NCBI RefSeq assembly: GCF_021190955.1
Contig: NZ_JAIOAO010000006.1
Span: forward strand, 186,001-250,000
Direction of reading: 5' to 3'
From: Parachryseolinea silvisoli
GTDB lineage: Bacteria; Bacteroidota; Bacteroidia; Cytophagales; Cyclobacteriaceae
DNA: 64,000 nt
Positions 34,935 through 42,867 of the stretch are shown in pieces (position 1 is the first letter of the stretch; each line of letters opens with the position of its first letter). The notes beneath the pieces are model-generated. The model was not told the DNA's origin. It saw only the letters and a program-made list of their open reading frames with translations, and did no database searches. The translations under genes were made by a program, and so were the position numbers.

Positions 34935-35567
34935 ATGAAATCTCTTTCAATCCTTGCTGTTGATGACCAATCCCTTTTTCGCGAAGGATTGGCGCTTGTG
35001 CTGACCCGGCTTTTTCCCGATATAAACCTGCGGCAGGCCGGTAGTGGCCCGGAAGCCCTGGAAATGCTCCAGGAGCATCGTTTTAACCTGCTATTGCTGG
35101 ACATCGGCATGCCCGGCATGAATGGCATAGAAGTAGCCCGCCAGGTGCTACGGCAATACCCCGACCTGCGCATTATCGTTTTGACACAATACAATGGCGA
35201 AGGCATGATCACCCACCTGGTACGCCTGGGCGTGCACGGCTTCCTACTCAAGAACAGCGAGTCGCAAGAGATCAAAAAAGCCATCGAAACCGTATTGGAC
35301 AATCGCCAATATATCACTCCGATGATCCACCCGTCGTTGCTGAAAGAAGAGGCCGTTGTTGCCGCTCCGTCCATTCAGTTCAGCAAACGCGAAGCAGACA
35401 TATTGATATACCTGAAAATGGGTAAGTCCAGCAAAGAAATTGCCGAACGGTTGGCGTTGAAGGAGAATACCATCAATAGCTACCGCGAAGATATGCTACA
35501 AAAGACCAAGACCCGCAACGTGGCGGAGCTGATCTCGTATGCGTACGAGAATGGTGTGTTAGGTTAA
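34935..35567 (+). CDS. NarL/LuxR-family response regulator
   Basis: A 210-residue DNA-binding response regulator. The receiver domain has the acidic pair Asp10/Asp11, phosphoacceptor Asp56 in LLLLDIGMPG, and a conserved Lys in GFLLKNS. A LuxR-type helix-turn-helix occupies about residues 152-205 (FSKREADILIYLKMGKSSKEIAE, NTINSYREDMLQK). The ATG at 34935 starts the receiver fold; a GTG further upstream lies in noncoding sequence. It converges on the histidine kinase gene, overlapping by 9 bp, so the two are probably cognate although they are on opposite strands. Confidence 0.88.
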   Translation: MKSLSILAVDDQSLFREGLALVLTRLFPDINLRQAGSGPEALEMLQEHRFNLLLLDIGMPGMNGIEVARQVLRQYPDLRIIVLTQYNGEGMITHLVRLGVHGFLLKNSESQEIKKAIETVLDNRQYITPMIHPSLLKEEAVVAAPSIQFSKREADILIYLKMGKSSKEIAERLALKENTINSYREDMLQKTKTRNVAELISYAYENGVLG

Positions 35568-36389
35568 CACGTCGGCCGCCGTGGGCATAGCGGGGAACTT
35601 GTTGGACGTAGTATCTTTCTGCTGTTGCAGGTTGAACTCAATGATCACGCGCAACCCGCGGGGCGATACATCTTCGCGACGCAACGTAGCGCCGATGCTG
35701 TTAGCCCGCTTCAACAGGTTGATCATACCCATGCCGGAAGTTTTTTGCTCGTGCTCGTGACGGCGATAGTCAGAGCCATCATCTTCTACGGTGATGGTCA
35801 GGTTTTCATTATCCCAATGTATATGTACTGAAATGTTCCAGGCATTGGAATGTTTGATGGCATTGGAGAAAAGCTCCTGCACCATGCGGAATAAGCTGAG
35901 CTTTTGTCGTTGTTGAATCGGTACAGGTGTACCGCTTTGTACAAAGTGTACGTGGGTGCCCTTCATCGCGTCCAGCTTATGGCACAGCTCACGAATGGCA
36001 AAGTTCAGACTCATGCCTTCGATAAAATCCGGAGACAGATTCCAGATGATGTTGCGGATGGTTTCAATCGTCAGGTTGAGATTCTTCTTGACTGTTATGA
36101 GCTTCGCCTCGATGTGCGGCGGCAAGGCATCGGCTTCGCGCATCACCAATTCCAGGTCTAAGTGTATCAGGCTCAACACGGTACCAAGTTCGTCGTGCAG
36201 GTCGCTGGAAATGCGTTGGCGATCGTGCTCGATAAATTCGTTCACACGCGACCACGGAATTAATTCGGCCACAGGTTCTGTACCGCTGCGCGAAGTCTTT
36301 TTCGGAGCCTTTTTTCCGCCAAAGAGATACACCAGCAAGCCGGTAAAGATTGCGCTGCCAAGAGCCACCAGGATATAGGTAGTTACCAT
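35559..36389 (-). CDS. Sensor histidine kinase (HisKA_3 type)
   Basis: A 276-residue kinase with one N-terminal membrane helix (about residues 4-23) and no periplasmic sensor domain. The dimerisation/phosphotransfer helix carries His65 in SSDLHDELGT, as in NarX/DesK-type kinases. An HATPase_c domain follows (N box ELFSNAIKHS, G1 VEDDGSDY, G2 GMGMINL). The start at 36389 (MVTTYILV) directly precedes the helix; a GTG 12 codons upstream is the alternative. The partner is almost certainly the NarL-type regulator on the other strand. The stimulus is unknown. Confidence 0.87.
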   Translation of the reverse strand: MVTTYILVALGSAIFTGLLVYLFGGKKAPKKTSRSGTEPVAELIPWSRVNEFIEHDRQRISSDLHDELGTVLSLIHLDLELVMREADALPPHIEAKLITVKKNLNLTIETIRNIIWNLSPDFIEGMSLNFAIRELCHKLDAMKGTHVHFVQSGTPVPIQQRQKLSLFRMVQELFSNAIKHSNAWNISVHIHWDNENLTITVEDDGSDYRRHEHEQKTSGMGMINLLKRANSIGATLRREDVSPRGLRVIIEFNLQQQKDTTSNKFPAMPTAADVLT

Positions 36390-36714
36390 ATAGCTAACTG
36401 AAAAGGTTGAAGTTATACCTGTCACTAATAAATTACATTACTAAAATATCGCACCTACCGACAGCTCCTCGTTCTGACGCTAGATACCGCCACCCGCACA
36501 GATGTAACTGCAAAAGTGTCCGTAGCATGTACTATAAACAGAGACGCGACAACAGGTGTACGGGGAATAGCCCATGATACTCAAGGGAATAGATCAGGGC
36601 ACGGCAGGTTTTAGGATTCTTGTATAAGTTCGATTTTTCCAACGAAAAAAACAACGGTGCTGTGAGTTAGTTTCACAGCACCGCAAGTTTCCTGGGCGAT
36701 AATAAATACAATAA
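36390..36714. other. Intergenic region between the histidine kinase and the aromatic operon
   Basis: About 325 bp with no convincing coding frame. Apart from the operon terminator at 36643-36683, I see no promoter of consensus quality or RNA element. The kinase promoter must lie in its left part but could not be identified. Confidence 0.5.
36643..36683 (-). terminator. Terminator of the pheA-tyrA-aro operon
   Basis: An 11-bp perfect stem (36655-36665 and 36673-36683, CGGTGCTGTGA/TCACAGCACCG) is followed on the minus strand by TTGTTTTTTT. It lies about 30 bases after the stop of the DAHP synthase gene. Confidence 0.9.
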
Positions 36715-37818
36715 TTACACGCGTTCAGCCACCTTGTTCATAACGGCTGTCTGAATCTGGATCGACTCGTTGTGGATCAGTTTCAGCAACTCTTGTGTGA
36801 AGTCCTGGTTCAGGCCCATGGCTTTACCCAGCGTGATACGGGTCTGAATGATTTCCTCCCAGCGGTTTACCTGAAGGATGGTCACATTGTTTTCCTTCTT
36901 GTATTGACCAATCTTCTCCGAGATCTTCATACGCGAAGCAAGCTTCGACATGATCTCATCATCCAACTGGTCAATCTGCTCGCGCAGGATGCTCAGGGTA
37001 TCTTTGAAAGTCTTGCTGTCAGACGAAACCGTACGTACGACCAGGTCTGCTACGATCTTGCCCAATACAGCCGGCGTAACTTGTTGTTTCGCGTCGCTCC
37101 ACGCAGCATCCGGGTTGATGTGGCTTTCGATCATCAGACCAGCCATGTCAAGGTCAAGCGCTTTTTGCGAGATCAGGGCGATCAGGTCACGGTTGCCGGC
37201 AATGTGGCTCGGGTCGCAGATGATGTCGAGCTCCGGAATACGGGTCTTCAGCTCGATGCTCATGTCCCACATGGGAGCGTTGCGGAAGGGGCCTTTTTCG
37301 AAGGAGGAGAAACCGCGGTGAATAGCCGCCAGTTTTGTGATGCCAGCTTTGTTCAAACGCTCCAGCGCGCCGATCCATAGCTCGAGGTCGGGGTTGATGG
37401 GGTTCTTGACCATCACCGGAATGTCAACGCCTTTCAGCGAATCGGCTACTTCTTGCACAGAGAAAGGATTTACCGTTGTACGGGCACCCACCCACAGAAT
37501 ATCGACACCTGCTTTCAGCGCGGCCTCTACGTGTGCGGCATTGGCCACTTCGGTCGTGATCGGCAGACCAGTCTCTTTTTTAGCAGCTGCCAGCCATTGC
37601 AAACCGGGTTCGCCGGCGCCTTCGTATTGGCCCGGCCGGGTGCGGGGCTTCCAAATGCCTGCGCGCAGCGCGTGGACCTTACCAGTGGCCGCCAGTTGCT
37701 TCGCAGTGGCAATGGTTTGCTCTTCTGTTTCTGCGCTGCAAGGGCCGCTGATGATAACGGGTTTGCTGGCGGTCGGCAACCAGGAAGAGATCGATTCGAG
37801 TTTCAAAGAATGTTTCAT
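36715..37818 (-). CDS. Bifunctional DAHP synthase / chorismate mutase
   Basis: A 367-residue fusion. The N-terminal domain (about 1-265) is a KDPG-aldolase-like type I-beta DAHP synthase (ISGPCSAETEEQ, GIWKPRTRPGQYEG, CDPSHIAGNRD), which condenses PEP and erythrose 4-phosphate. The C-terminal domain (about 275-367) is an AroQ chorismate mutase (LREQIDQLDDEIMSKLASRM, RWEEIIQTR). The mutase supplies prephenate to the two prephenate enzymes encoded in the same operon, neither of which has its own mutase domain. It is the last gene, 12 bases after tyrA. Confidence 0.93.
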   Translation of the reverse strand: MKHSLKLESISSWLPTASKPVIISGPCSAETEEQTIATAKQLAATGKVHALRAGIWKPRTRPGQYEGAGEPGLQWLAAAKKETGLPITTEVANAAHVEAALKAGVDILWVGARTTVNPFSVQEVADSLKGVDIPVMVKNPINPDLELWIGALERLNKAGITKLAAIHRGFSSFEKGPFRNAPMWDMSIELKTRIPELDIICDPSHIAGNRDLIALISQKALDLDMAGLMIESHINPDAAWSDAKQQVTPAVLGKIVADLVVRTVSSDSKTFKDTLSILREQIDQLDDEIMSKLASRMKISEKIGQYKKENNVTILQVNRWEEIIQTRITLGKAMGLNQDFTQELLKLIHNESIQIQTAVMNKVAERV

Positions 37819-37830
37819 ATGGGTGAGTAG

Positions 37831-38739
37831 TTAGATTTTTACTGTAGAAGATGATGGCGATTGTTGTTGTGTCTGTTGTTGTGTTTTGAGTTCGATACCG
37901 TCCAGCACGCGGCGGATCTCGTTCGCGCCCGACATGATACGGTTTAGCTCCTGTGTGTCATGCTTTAGCAAATGATAGTGAAACCGTTGCAGGTGCATGA
38001 TATACTCTTGCAAAGCCTGGCTGAGGTAATCGAGATTCTGCTCGAAGATCGGCGCCCACATGGCCGGCGAGCTTTTCGCCAACCGCACCGTGGAAGCAAA
38101 ACCACTACCCGCCAATGCGAAGATGTTTTTCTCGTCCTTCTCGATGTCGAGTACGGTCTGTCCCAGCAAGAACGAGCTGACGTGCGAGAGGTGCGACACG
38201 TACGCTACGTGTTTGTCATGCTCCTCCGGTTCCATAAAAATTGTATTCAGTTCCAGGGCGTCGAATACACGGCGTGCAACGGTCAGGGCATGCTCGGAAG
38301 AACGCTCCTGCTCGCAGATGATATTGGTCTTGCGCTGAAACAACCCACGGAAGGCCGCTGTCGGGCCGGAGTTCTCCGTACCGGCGATGGGATGCGCAGC
38401 CACAAACTGCGCCCGCTTGGGGTGGTTTGCCACCGCGCGGCAAATCGAGCTCTTGGTAGAGCCTGCGTCCAATACGACCGCCTCGGGCTTCACCAAGTCC
38501 AACACGGCCGGCAGTGTTTTTGCCAGAGCATTTACCGGTATCGCCACAATCACCAGGTCAGCTTCGCGCAACGCTACGTCTGCAGGCAACACACGGTCTA
38601 CCAGGCCCAGGGCCACGGCCTGTTCGCCGTTCGCAGCATTCTCGTCTACACCCGTCAGCGACGTTGCCAGCCCGGCGTGTCGCAGGTCTAGCGCCATCGA
38701 GCCGCCAATCAATCCTAACCCTATTACAGCTACGTTCAT
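37831..38739 (-). CDS. tyrA: Prephenate dehydrogenase
   Basis: The 302-residue enzyme oxidatively decarboxylates prephenate to 4-hydroxyphenylpyruvate for tyrosine. The start at 38739 places the NAD-binding GLGLIGGS right at the N-terminus. DAGSTKSSI, HPIAGTENSGP and the C-terminal helical domain follow as in TyrA. It overlaps the aminotransferase gene by 4 bp (ATGA). A Gln/Ser-rich tail (QQQTQQQSPSSS) ends the protein. No ACT domain is present, so feedback control probably acts elsewhere. Confidence 0.92.
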   Translation of the reverse strand: MNVAVIGLGLIGGSMALDLRHAGLATSLTGVDENAANGEQAVALGLVDRVLPADVALREADLVIVAIPVNALAKTLPAVLDLVKPEAVVLDAGSTKSSICRAVANHPKRAQFVAAHPIAGTENSGPTAAFRGLFQRKTNIICEQERSSEHALTVARRVFDALELNTIFMEPEEHDKHVAYVSHLSHVSSFLLGQTVLDIEKDEKNIFALAGSGFASTVRLAKSSPAMWAPIFEQNLDYLSQALQEYIMHLQRFHYHLLKHDTQELNRIMSGANEIRRVLDGIELKTQQQTQQQSPSSSTVKI

Positions 38740-39932
38740 ACTTTCGCGGTCGTTGCGGCTGACGCAGCAGCCTGTTTCTTTAAAAAGCTCTTTACACGCT
38801 CCAATGCCTCTTGCAGCATGGTCTCGGTACAGCACAACGACACGCGGATGTAGCGGCGGCCGGCCTCACCAAAAATAAAGCCCGGGGTAATGAACACCTT
38901 CGTGCCATATAAGATCTCGTCAATCCATTTCTCAACATCGGCGATGTGGTCGGGCGCTTTCGCCCATACAAACAACCCCGATTGGTCCGCATACGTACAG
39001 CCCAACACATCCAACAGCTGTATAGCCACCTGCTTGCGTTGGCGGTACACCTGGTTCAGCTCCTTAAACCACGCATCGCCATTCTTCAGCGCTTCCGTCG
39101 CTGCATGTTGCAAGCCCAGGAACATACCCGAGTCCATGTTGCTTTTTACTTTCAGCACCGCCTCGATAAACTCTTTCTTACCCGCTACCCAGCCTAAGCG
39201 CCAGCCCGCCATGTTGTGCGACTTGCTCAGCGAGTTTAATTCCAACGCCACCTCGTCGGCACCTTCAATGGAAAGGATGCTCATGGGGTTGTCGTTCAGA
39301 ATAAGGCTATACGGATTGTCGTTTACGATCAGGAACTGGTGCTTGCGCGCCAGGTCTACCAATGCCTTCAGCTCTTCGCGTGAAGCAACACGGCCCGTCG
39401 GCATATGCGGAAAGTTCACCCACATGACCTTTACCTTCGACAAATCACTCTTCTCCAGCTCGGCAATGTCAATGCCCCAGTTTAATGATTCTTTCAACGC
39501 ATAGGGACGCAGCTTGGCGCCTACCAGGTTAGCAACCGAAGAATACGTAGGATAACCCGGATTGGGGATCAGTACCTCGTCACCTTCGTTCACAAAGGCC
39601 ATGGCGATGTGCATGATGCCTTCCTTCGAGCCCATCAGTGGCAGAATCTCCGTCTCCGGGTTCAGCGTCGTAGTATATACGTTGCGATAGAAGTCGGCAA
39701 TCGCCTGGCGGAATGCAGGTATACCTTTATAGTTCTGATAGCCGTGGTGTGCAGGGTTCTTCGCCGATGCAATCAAAGCATCGATCGTGGCAGAAGACGG
39801 CGCCTGGTCGGGGCTGCCGATGCCCAGGTTGATCACGCGCAGCTCGGGCGTGTCAAGGCCGCGTACTTCGGCCAGCTTCCGGCTGAAGTAGTACTCTTCC
39901 ACATTGGCAATTCGTTTCGCTGTCTGTATCAT
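38736..39932 (-). CDS. Class I/II aminotransferase of the aromatic operon
   Basis: A 398-residue PLP enzyme. The pyridoxal lysine is in LNSLSKSHNMAGWR, the aspartate-pocket motif in NPGYPTYSS and NDNPYSLIL, and the C-terminal substrate arginine in RYIRVSLC. The ATG at 39932 was chosen (MIQTAKRIANV); the preceding frame extends into the gap. Flanked by pheA (13 bp) and tyrA (4-bp overlap), it most likely makes phenylalanine and tyrosine from their keto acids, although the fold also covers aspartate and diaminopimelate aminotransferases. Confidence 0.88.
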   Translation of the reverse strand: MIQTAKRIANVEEYYFSRKLAEVRGLDTPELRVINLGIGSPDQAPSSATIDALIASAKNPAHHGYQNYKGIPAFRQAIADFYRNVYTTTLNPETEILPLMGSKEGIMHIAMAFVNEGDEVLIPNPGYPTYSSVANLVGAKLRPYALKESLNWGIDIAELEKSDLSKVKVMWVNFPHMPTGRVASREELKALVDLARKHQFLIVNDNPYSLILNDNPMSILSIEGADEVALELNSLSKSHNMAGWRLGWVAGKKEFIEAVLKVKSNMDSGMFLGLQHAATEALKNGDAWFKELNQVYRQRKQVAIQLLDVLGCTYADQSGLFVWAKAPDHIADVEKWIDEILYGTKVFITPGFIFGEAGRRYIRVSLCCTETMLQEALERVKSFLKKQAAASAATTAKV

Positions 39933-39945
39933 ACGCTCTCTATGG

Positions 39946-40788
39946 CTACTTGTATTCGATCTTCGCTTTTTTATACTCACCCAAAACATTCAGGTTTTTT
40001 ACCTGCCGCATGACGGCGCTCATGGCATCGTCATAGTTCTTGCGGCGGCGCCACTCCACATCAATGTGAATGGAGTATTCGCTTGGCCGGCCAATAATCG
40101 GAATCGACTGGATTTTGGTCAGGTTAATACGGTTGTCCTTAAACGTGGTAAGCGCATCTGCCAGGCTTCCCACCTCGTTGGCTACCTCAAAACACATAGA
40201 CGCCTTGTTGCTTTCGATCTTGCGGTCGGCTCGTTTGGCCAGGACCAGGAAACGCGTGAAATTCTTCTTGTGCGTCTCGATGCGTTTTTCCAGAATCTGC
40301 AGTCCGAATTTCTTAGCGGCAAATTCGTTTGCAATAGCCGCTGTGTTTTTCAGCTTCAGCTCCTTCACCCGACGGGCCGACAGCGCCGTATCATCGCTCT
40401 CGCGGATTTCCACACCATTCAAAGAATGCAGGAAGTCCGAACACTGGCGGATGGCCATGGGATGCGACTCAATGGTCTTAATGTCGCTCAGCTTGGTGCC
40501 GGGCAGTGCCAGCAAGTTCATGTGGATGGGCAGGTACAGCTCGCCGATGATGCTGAAGTGATAGTCTTGCAATAAAAAGTAGTTCGGCAGAATGCTGCCC
40601 GCGATGGAGTTTTCAATGGCCATCACCGCATAGTCGCTGTAACCATGCTTCAGGCTCTCGCACAGCTGGTGAAATGAAAGGCACTCGACGGTTTCGATCG
40701 CCTCCGTAAAATACGTGAAGGCGGCTACCTCGTGAAAGCTGGCTGTGATACCCTGAATTGCGATTTTTAATTTCTTCTTTTTGGCCAT
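39946..40788 (-). CDS. pheA: Prephenate dehydratase
   Basis: The 280-residue enzyme converts prephenate to phenylpyruvate. The catalytic domain starts with IQGITASFHEVAA and carries AIENSIAGSI, SHPMAIRQC and the catalytic TRFLVLA motif. A C-terminal ACT domain follows (GSLADALTTF, KIQSIPIIGRPSEY). In many PheA proteins the second ACT motif reads ESRP; here it is QSIP, so the phenylalanine site may differ. There is no chorismate mutase domain, which is instead fused to the DAHP synthase. It is the first structural gene of the operon and follows a leader-peptide attenuator. Confidence 0.93.
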   Translation of the reverse strand: MAKKKKLKIAIQGITASFHEVAAFTYFTEAIETVECLSFHQLCESLKHGYSDYAVMAIENSIAGSILPNYFLLQDYHFSIIGELYLPIHMNLLALPGTKLSDIKTIESHPMAIRQCSDFLHSLNGVEIRESDDTALSARRVKELKLKNTAAIANEFAAKKFGLQILEKRIETHKKNFTRFLVLAKRADRKIESNKASMCFEVANEVGSLADALTTFKDNRINLTKIQSIPIIGRPSEYSIHIDVEWRRRKNYDDAMSAVMRQVKNLNVLGEYKKAKIEYK

Positions 40789-40828
40789 ATACGTAATCTG
40801 TTCCCTTCCATCGCCTCTGAAATCAAGC

Positions 40829-40860
40829 ACAAAAAAAAAAGTCCCGGCTAACCGGGACCT
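40829..40860 (-). terminator. Attenuator terminator upstream of pheA
   Basis: On the minus strand GTCCCGG (40858-40852) pairs with CCGGGAC (40847-40841) across a TTAG loop and is followed by ten or more T. The same GTCCCG can instead pair with CGGGAC at 40911-40906 at the end of the leader peptide, giving the alternative antiterminator. Confidence 0.88.
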
Positions 40861-40900
40861 TTCTGAGTTATCTTGCTATTCTTTTACAATAACACCACTC

Positions 40901-40963
40901 TTAGAGTCCCGTTTGGGGTCTAAAAAAGTAGTAGTAAAAATAAAAGAATGTAGTTGTGTTCAT
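40901..40963 (-). CDS. Phe/Tyr leader peptide of the pheA operon
   Basis: A 20-codon frame starting at ATG 40963 encodes a peptide with nine consecutive aromatic residues, FFYFYYYFF (codons 6-14; five Phe and four Tyr), and ends at TAA 40901. It lies about 20 bases after a good promoter and 40 bases before a terminator, and 110 bases upstream of pheA. Ribosome stalling on the Phe/Tyr run when charged tRNAs are scarce would leave the last codons (about 40906-40912, ACGGGAC) free to pair with the terminator's first arm and so prevent termination. The codon content and the pairing make this a classical attenuator. Confidence 0.88.
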   Translation of the reverse strand: MNTTTFFYFYYYFFRPQTGL

Positions 40964-40981
40964 TTCTCTGCTGATGTGCTC

Positions 40982-41013
40982 CAAAGATACACGCATTTTT
41001 TTCGCAGATCAAA
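40982..41013 (-). promoter_or_regulatory. Promoter of the pheA operon
   Basis: On the minus strand TTTG (41013-41010), 20 bp, then TATCTTTG (40989-40982) matches both Bacteroidetes promoter elements. Transcription would start around 40976, just before the leader peptide. Confidence 0.8.
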
Positions 41014-41096
41014 GTGAACGGAGCATCTTTTACAAACTTTTCAAGAAACTAATGATTGTTAGTCAATCAGTTACAGGCAAATTCACGCCGGAATTG

Positions 41097-41104
41097 TACT
41101 TTTG
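41097..41104 (+). promoter_or_regulatory. TAnnTTTG promoter element of the His-rich lipoprotein gene
   Basis: TACTTTTG is an exact -7 match, 18 bases before the ATG at 41123. No TTTG stands at -33. Confidence 0.35.
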
Positions 41105-41122
41105 GCAAAAATCGATATCCAA

Positions 41123-41584
41123 ATGAACACAACCCTGAAAACCGCCCTGTTCGTTTCCGCCCTGCTGGCAGGTGCCTGCGGGTCCAAAAATCAAGAGCAC
41201 GACCATGACCACGAACATGGCCATGACCACGAGCATCCCGCCGCTGACGGCAGCCCGAACCAGGCCCTGGGGGAAGAGGTCATGAAAGTACACGACGAGG
41301 TTATGCCCCGGATGAACGATATCTACAAGTTGAAAGAAGGCCTCAAAAAGAAACTGTCGGAAACCGGCGTAGCCGACGACAAGAAAAAAGAAATAGAGCA
41401 GACCATCACCCAGCTGGACTCTGCCAGCGACGGCATGATGGTATGGATGCGCGCCTTCAACCCGCAACCGGACTCGCTGGACGAAGAGAAGACCCGCGAG
41501 TACCTGGAAAATGAAATGGAGAAGGTAAAGAAGGTGCAAGAAAACATTCAGCAAGCCATCGCAAAAGCCGAAGCTATACATTGA
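41123..41584 (+). CDS. His/Asp-rich lipoprotein, possible metal binder
   Basis: A 153-residue protein with a lipoprotein signal (ALLAGAC, Cys at about residue 20). A run of alternating His, Asp and Glu (HDHDHEHGHDHEH) follows that should bind divalent metals such as zinc or nickel. The remainder is two long amphipathic helices (HDEVMPRMNDIYKLKEGLKKKL, EYLENEMEKVKKVQENIQQA). No enzymatic motif is visible. The ATG at 41123 starts the signal; an upstream TTG would overlap the promoter element. It stands alone between the aromatic operon and gcvT and has its own terminator. Confidence 0.8.
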   Translation: MNTTLKTALFVSALLAGACGSKNQEHDHDHEHGHDHEHPAADGSPNQALGEEVMKVHDEVMPRMNDIYKLKEGLKKKLSETGVADDKKKEIEQTITQLDSASDGMMVWMRAFNPQPDSLDEEKTREYLENEMEKVKKVQENIQQAIAKAEAIH

Positions 41585-41619
41585 TCCGCAACCGGTATAA
41601 AATTAAAATTAACACGTAT

Positions 41620-41650
41620 AAAGAGGCTCCTTTAGGGGACGCCTCTTTTT
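41620..41650 (+). terminator. Terminator after the His-rich lipoprotein gene
   Basis: AAGAGGC (41621-41627) pairs with GCCTCTT (41641-41647) with partial inner pairing, followed by TTT and G. It separates the lipoprotein gene from gcvT. Confidence 0.75.
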
Positions 41651-41681
41651 GTTTGACACGTGTATGGAAATAAGATTTAAT

Positions 41682-41689
41682 TACATTTG
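41682..41689 (+). promoter_or_regulatory. TAnnTTTG promoter element of gcvT
   Basis: TACATTTG is an exact -7 match, 19 bases before the gcvT ATG. A TTTG at 41652-41655 is about 6 bp too far for the usual spacing. Confidence 0.4.
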
Positions 41690-41708
41690 CGCCACCTAAA
41701 CGAGCACT

Positions 41709-42794
41709 ATGGATATAAAACATGTTCCCCTTAACGATCTCCACGCAACGCTGGGTGGTAAGATGGTACCCTTCGCAGGCTTTAACATGCCCGTCCGTTA
41801 TTCTTCCGACATCGAAGAGCACATGACCGTACGCAACGGTGTGGGTGTATTCGATGTATCGCACATGGGTGAGTTTACCCTCAAAGGCCCCAACGCCCTC
41901 GACCTCATTCAGCGCGTGACAAGCAACGACGCCGCGAAGCTTATAGACGGCCAGGCACAATACTCCTGCCTGCCCAACGAGACCGGTGGCATCGTAGACG
42001 ACCTGATCGTATATAAGATCAAAGACAACGATTACCTGCTGGTCGTCAACGCCGGCAACATCGATAAAGACTGGAACTGGATCAGTCAGTATAATACCAA
42101 AGGTGTAGAGATGAAAAACATCTCCGACGACACGTGCCTGTTTGCGGTACAAGGCCCTAAGGCCGCTGCCACGTTGCAGAAGCTTACAAAGACAGACCTG
42201 TCGGCCATCAAATACTATCACTTTGCCATCGGCGAATTTGCCGGCGTGCCTGACGCGATTATCTCCAACACCGGTTATACTGGTGCGGGTGGCTTTGAAA
42301 TCTATGTACACAAGCAATACGCCGAGAAAATATGGAAGGCGATCTTTGAAGCCGGCGCCGAATTTGGTATCAAACCTATCGGCCTGGGTGCCCGCGACAC
42401 CCTGCGCCTGGAGATGGGCTTCTGCCTGTACGGCAACGACATCGACGACACAACGTCGCCGCTGGAAGCAGGCCTGGGCTGGATCACCAAGTTCACAAAA
42501 GAGTTTACCAACAGTGCCGCGCTGAAGAAGCAGAAAGAAGACGGCGTGACCAAAAAACTGGTGGGCTTTAAGATGGCCGAGAAAGGCATACCCCGTCACG
42601 ACTACGCTGTAAAAGATACGGCGGGCAACGTGATCGGTAAAGTTACCTCCGGCACGATGTCGCCCCTGTTGGGCATTGGCGTAGGCCTGGCCTATGTCAC
42701 TACCCCGAACGCCGCCGTCGGAACCGAAATTGCCATCGACGTACGCGGCAAAGCCCTGAAAGCACAGGTCAGCAAGCTCCCGCTGATCGGATAA
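41709..42794 (+). CDS. gcvT: Glycine cleavage system T protein (aminomethyltransferase)
   Basis: GcvT transfers the methylene group from the H-protein-bound intermediate to tetrahydrofolate, releasing ammonia. The 361-residue protein shows [30 protein letters not shown] near the N-terminus (two adjoining blocks), the folate region [15 protein letters not shown] and the C-terminal barrel [21 protein letters not shown]. The length is normal. It is monocistronic, between two terminators; gcvH and gcvP are not in the window. Confidence 0.95.
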   Translation: MDIKHVPLNDLHATLGGKMVPFAGFNMPVRYSSDIEEHMTVRNGVGVFDVSHMGEFTLKGPNALDLIQRVTSNDAAKLIDGQAQYSCLPNETGGIVDDLIVYKIKDNDYLLVVNAGNIDKDWNWISQYNTKGVEMKNISDDTCLFAVQGPKAAATLQKLTKTDLSAIKYYHFAIGEFAGVPDAIISNTGYTGAGGFEIYVHKQYAEKIWKAIFEAGAEFGIKPIGLGARDTLRLEMGFCLYGNDIDDTTSPLEAGLGWITKFTKEFTNSAALKKQKEDGVTKKLVGFKMAEKGIPRHDYAVKDTAGNVIGKVTSGTMSPLLGIGVGLAYVTTPNAAVGTEIAIDVRGKALKAQVSKLPLIG

Positions 42795-42810
42795 ATGAAC
42801 GTATATTGCT

Positions 42811-42856
42811 GCCCCGGAGCCCGGCCTACCCGCCGGAACTCCGGGGCATATTTTTT
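42811..42856 (+). terminator. Terminator after gcvT
   Basis: GCCCCGGAG (42811-42819) and CTCCGGGGC (42839-42847) form a 9-bp stem, with further pairing inside, followed by ATATTTTTT. It ends 11 bases before the comB start. Confidence 0.85.
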
Positions 42857-42867
42857 CCATAAAACGT

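Larger units (their letters stand above)
40789..41122. other. Leader region of the aromatic operon and gap to the next gene
   Basis: About 335 bp without a conventional gene. The minus-strand half holds the pheA promoter, a 20-codon leader peptide and a terminator. The plus-strand end holds a TACTTTTG element for the His-rich lipoprotein. Confidence 0.8.
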
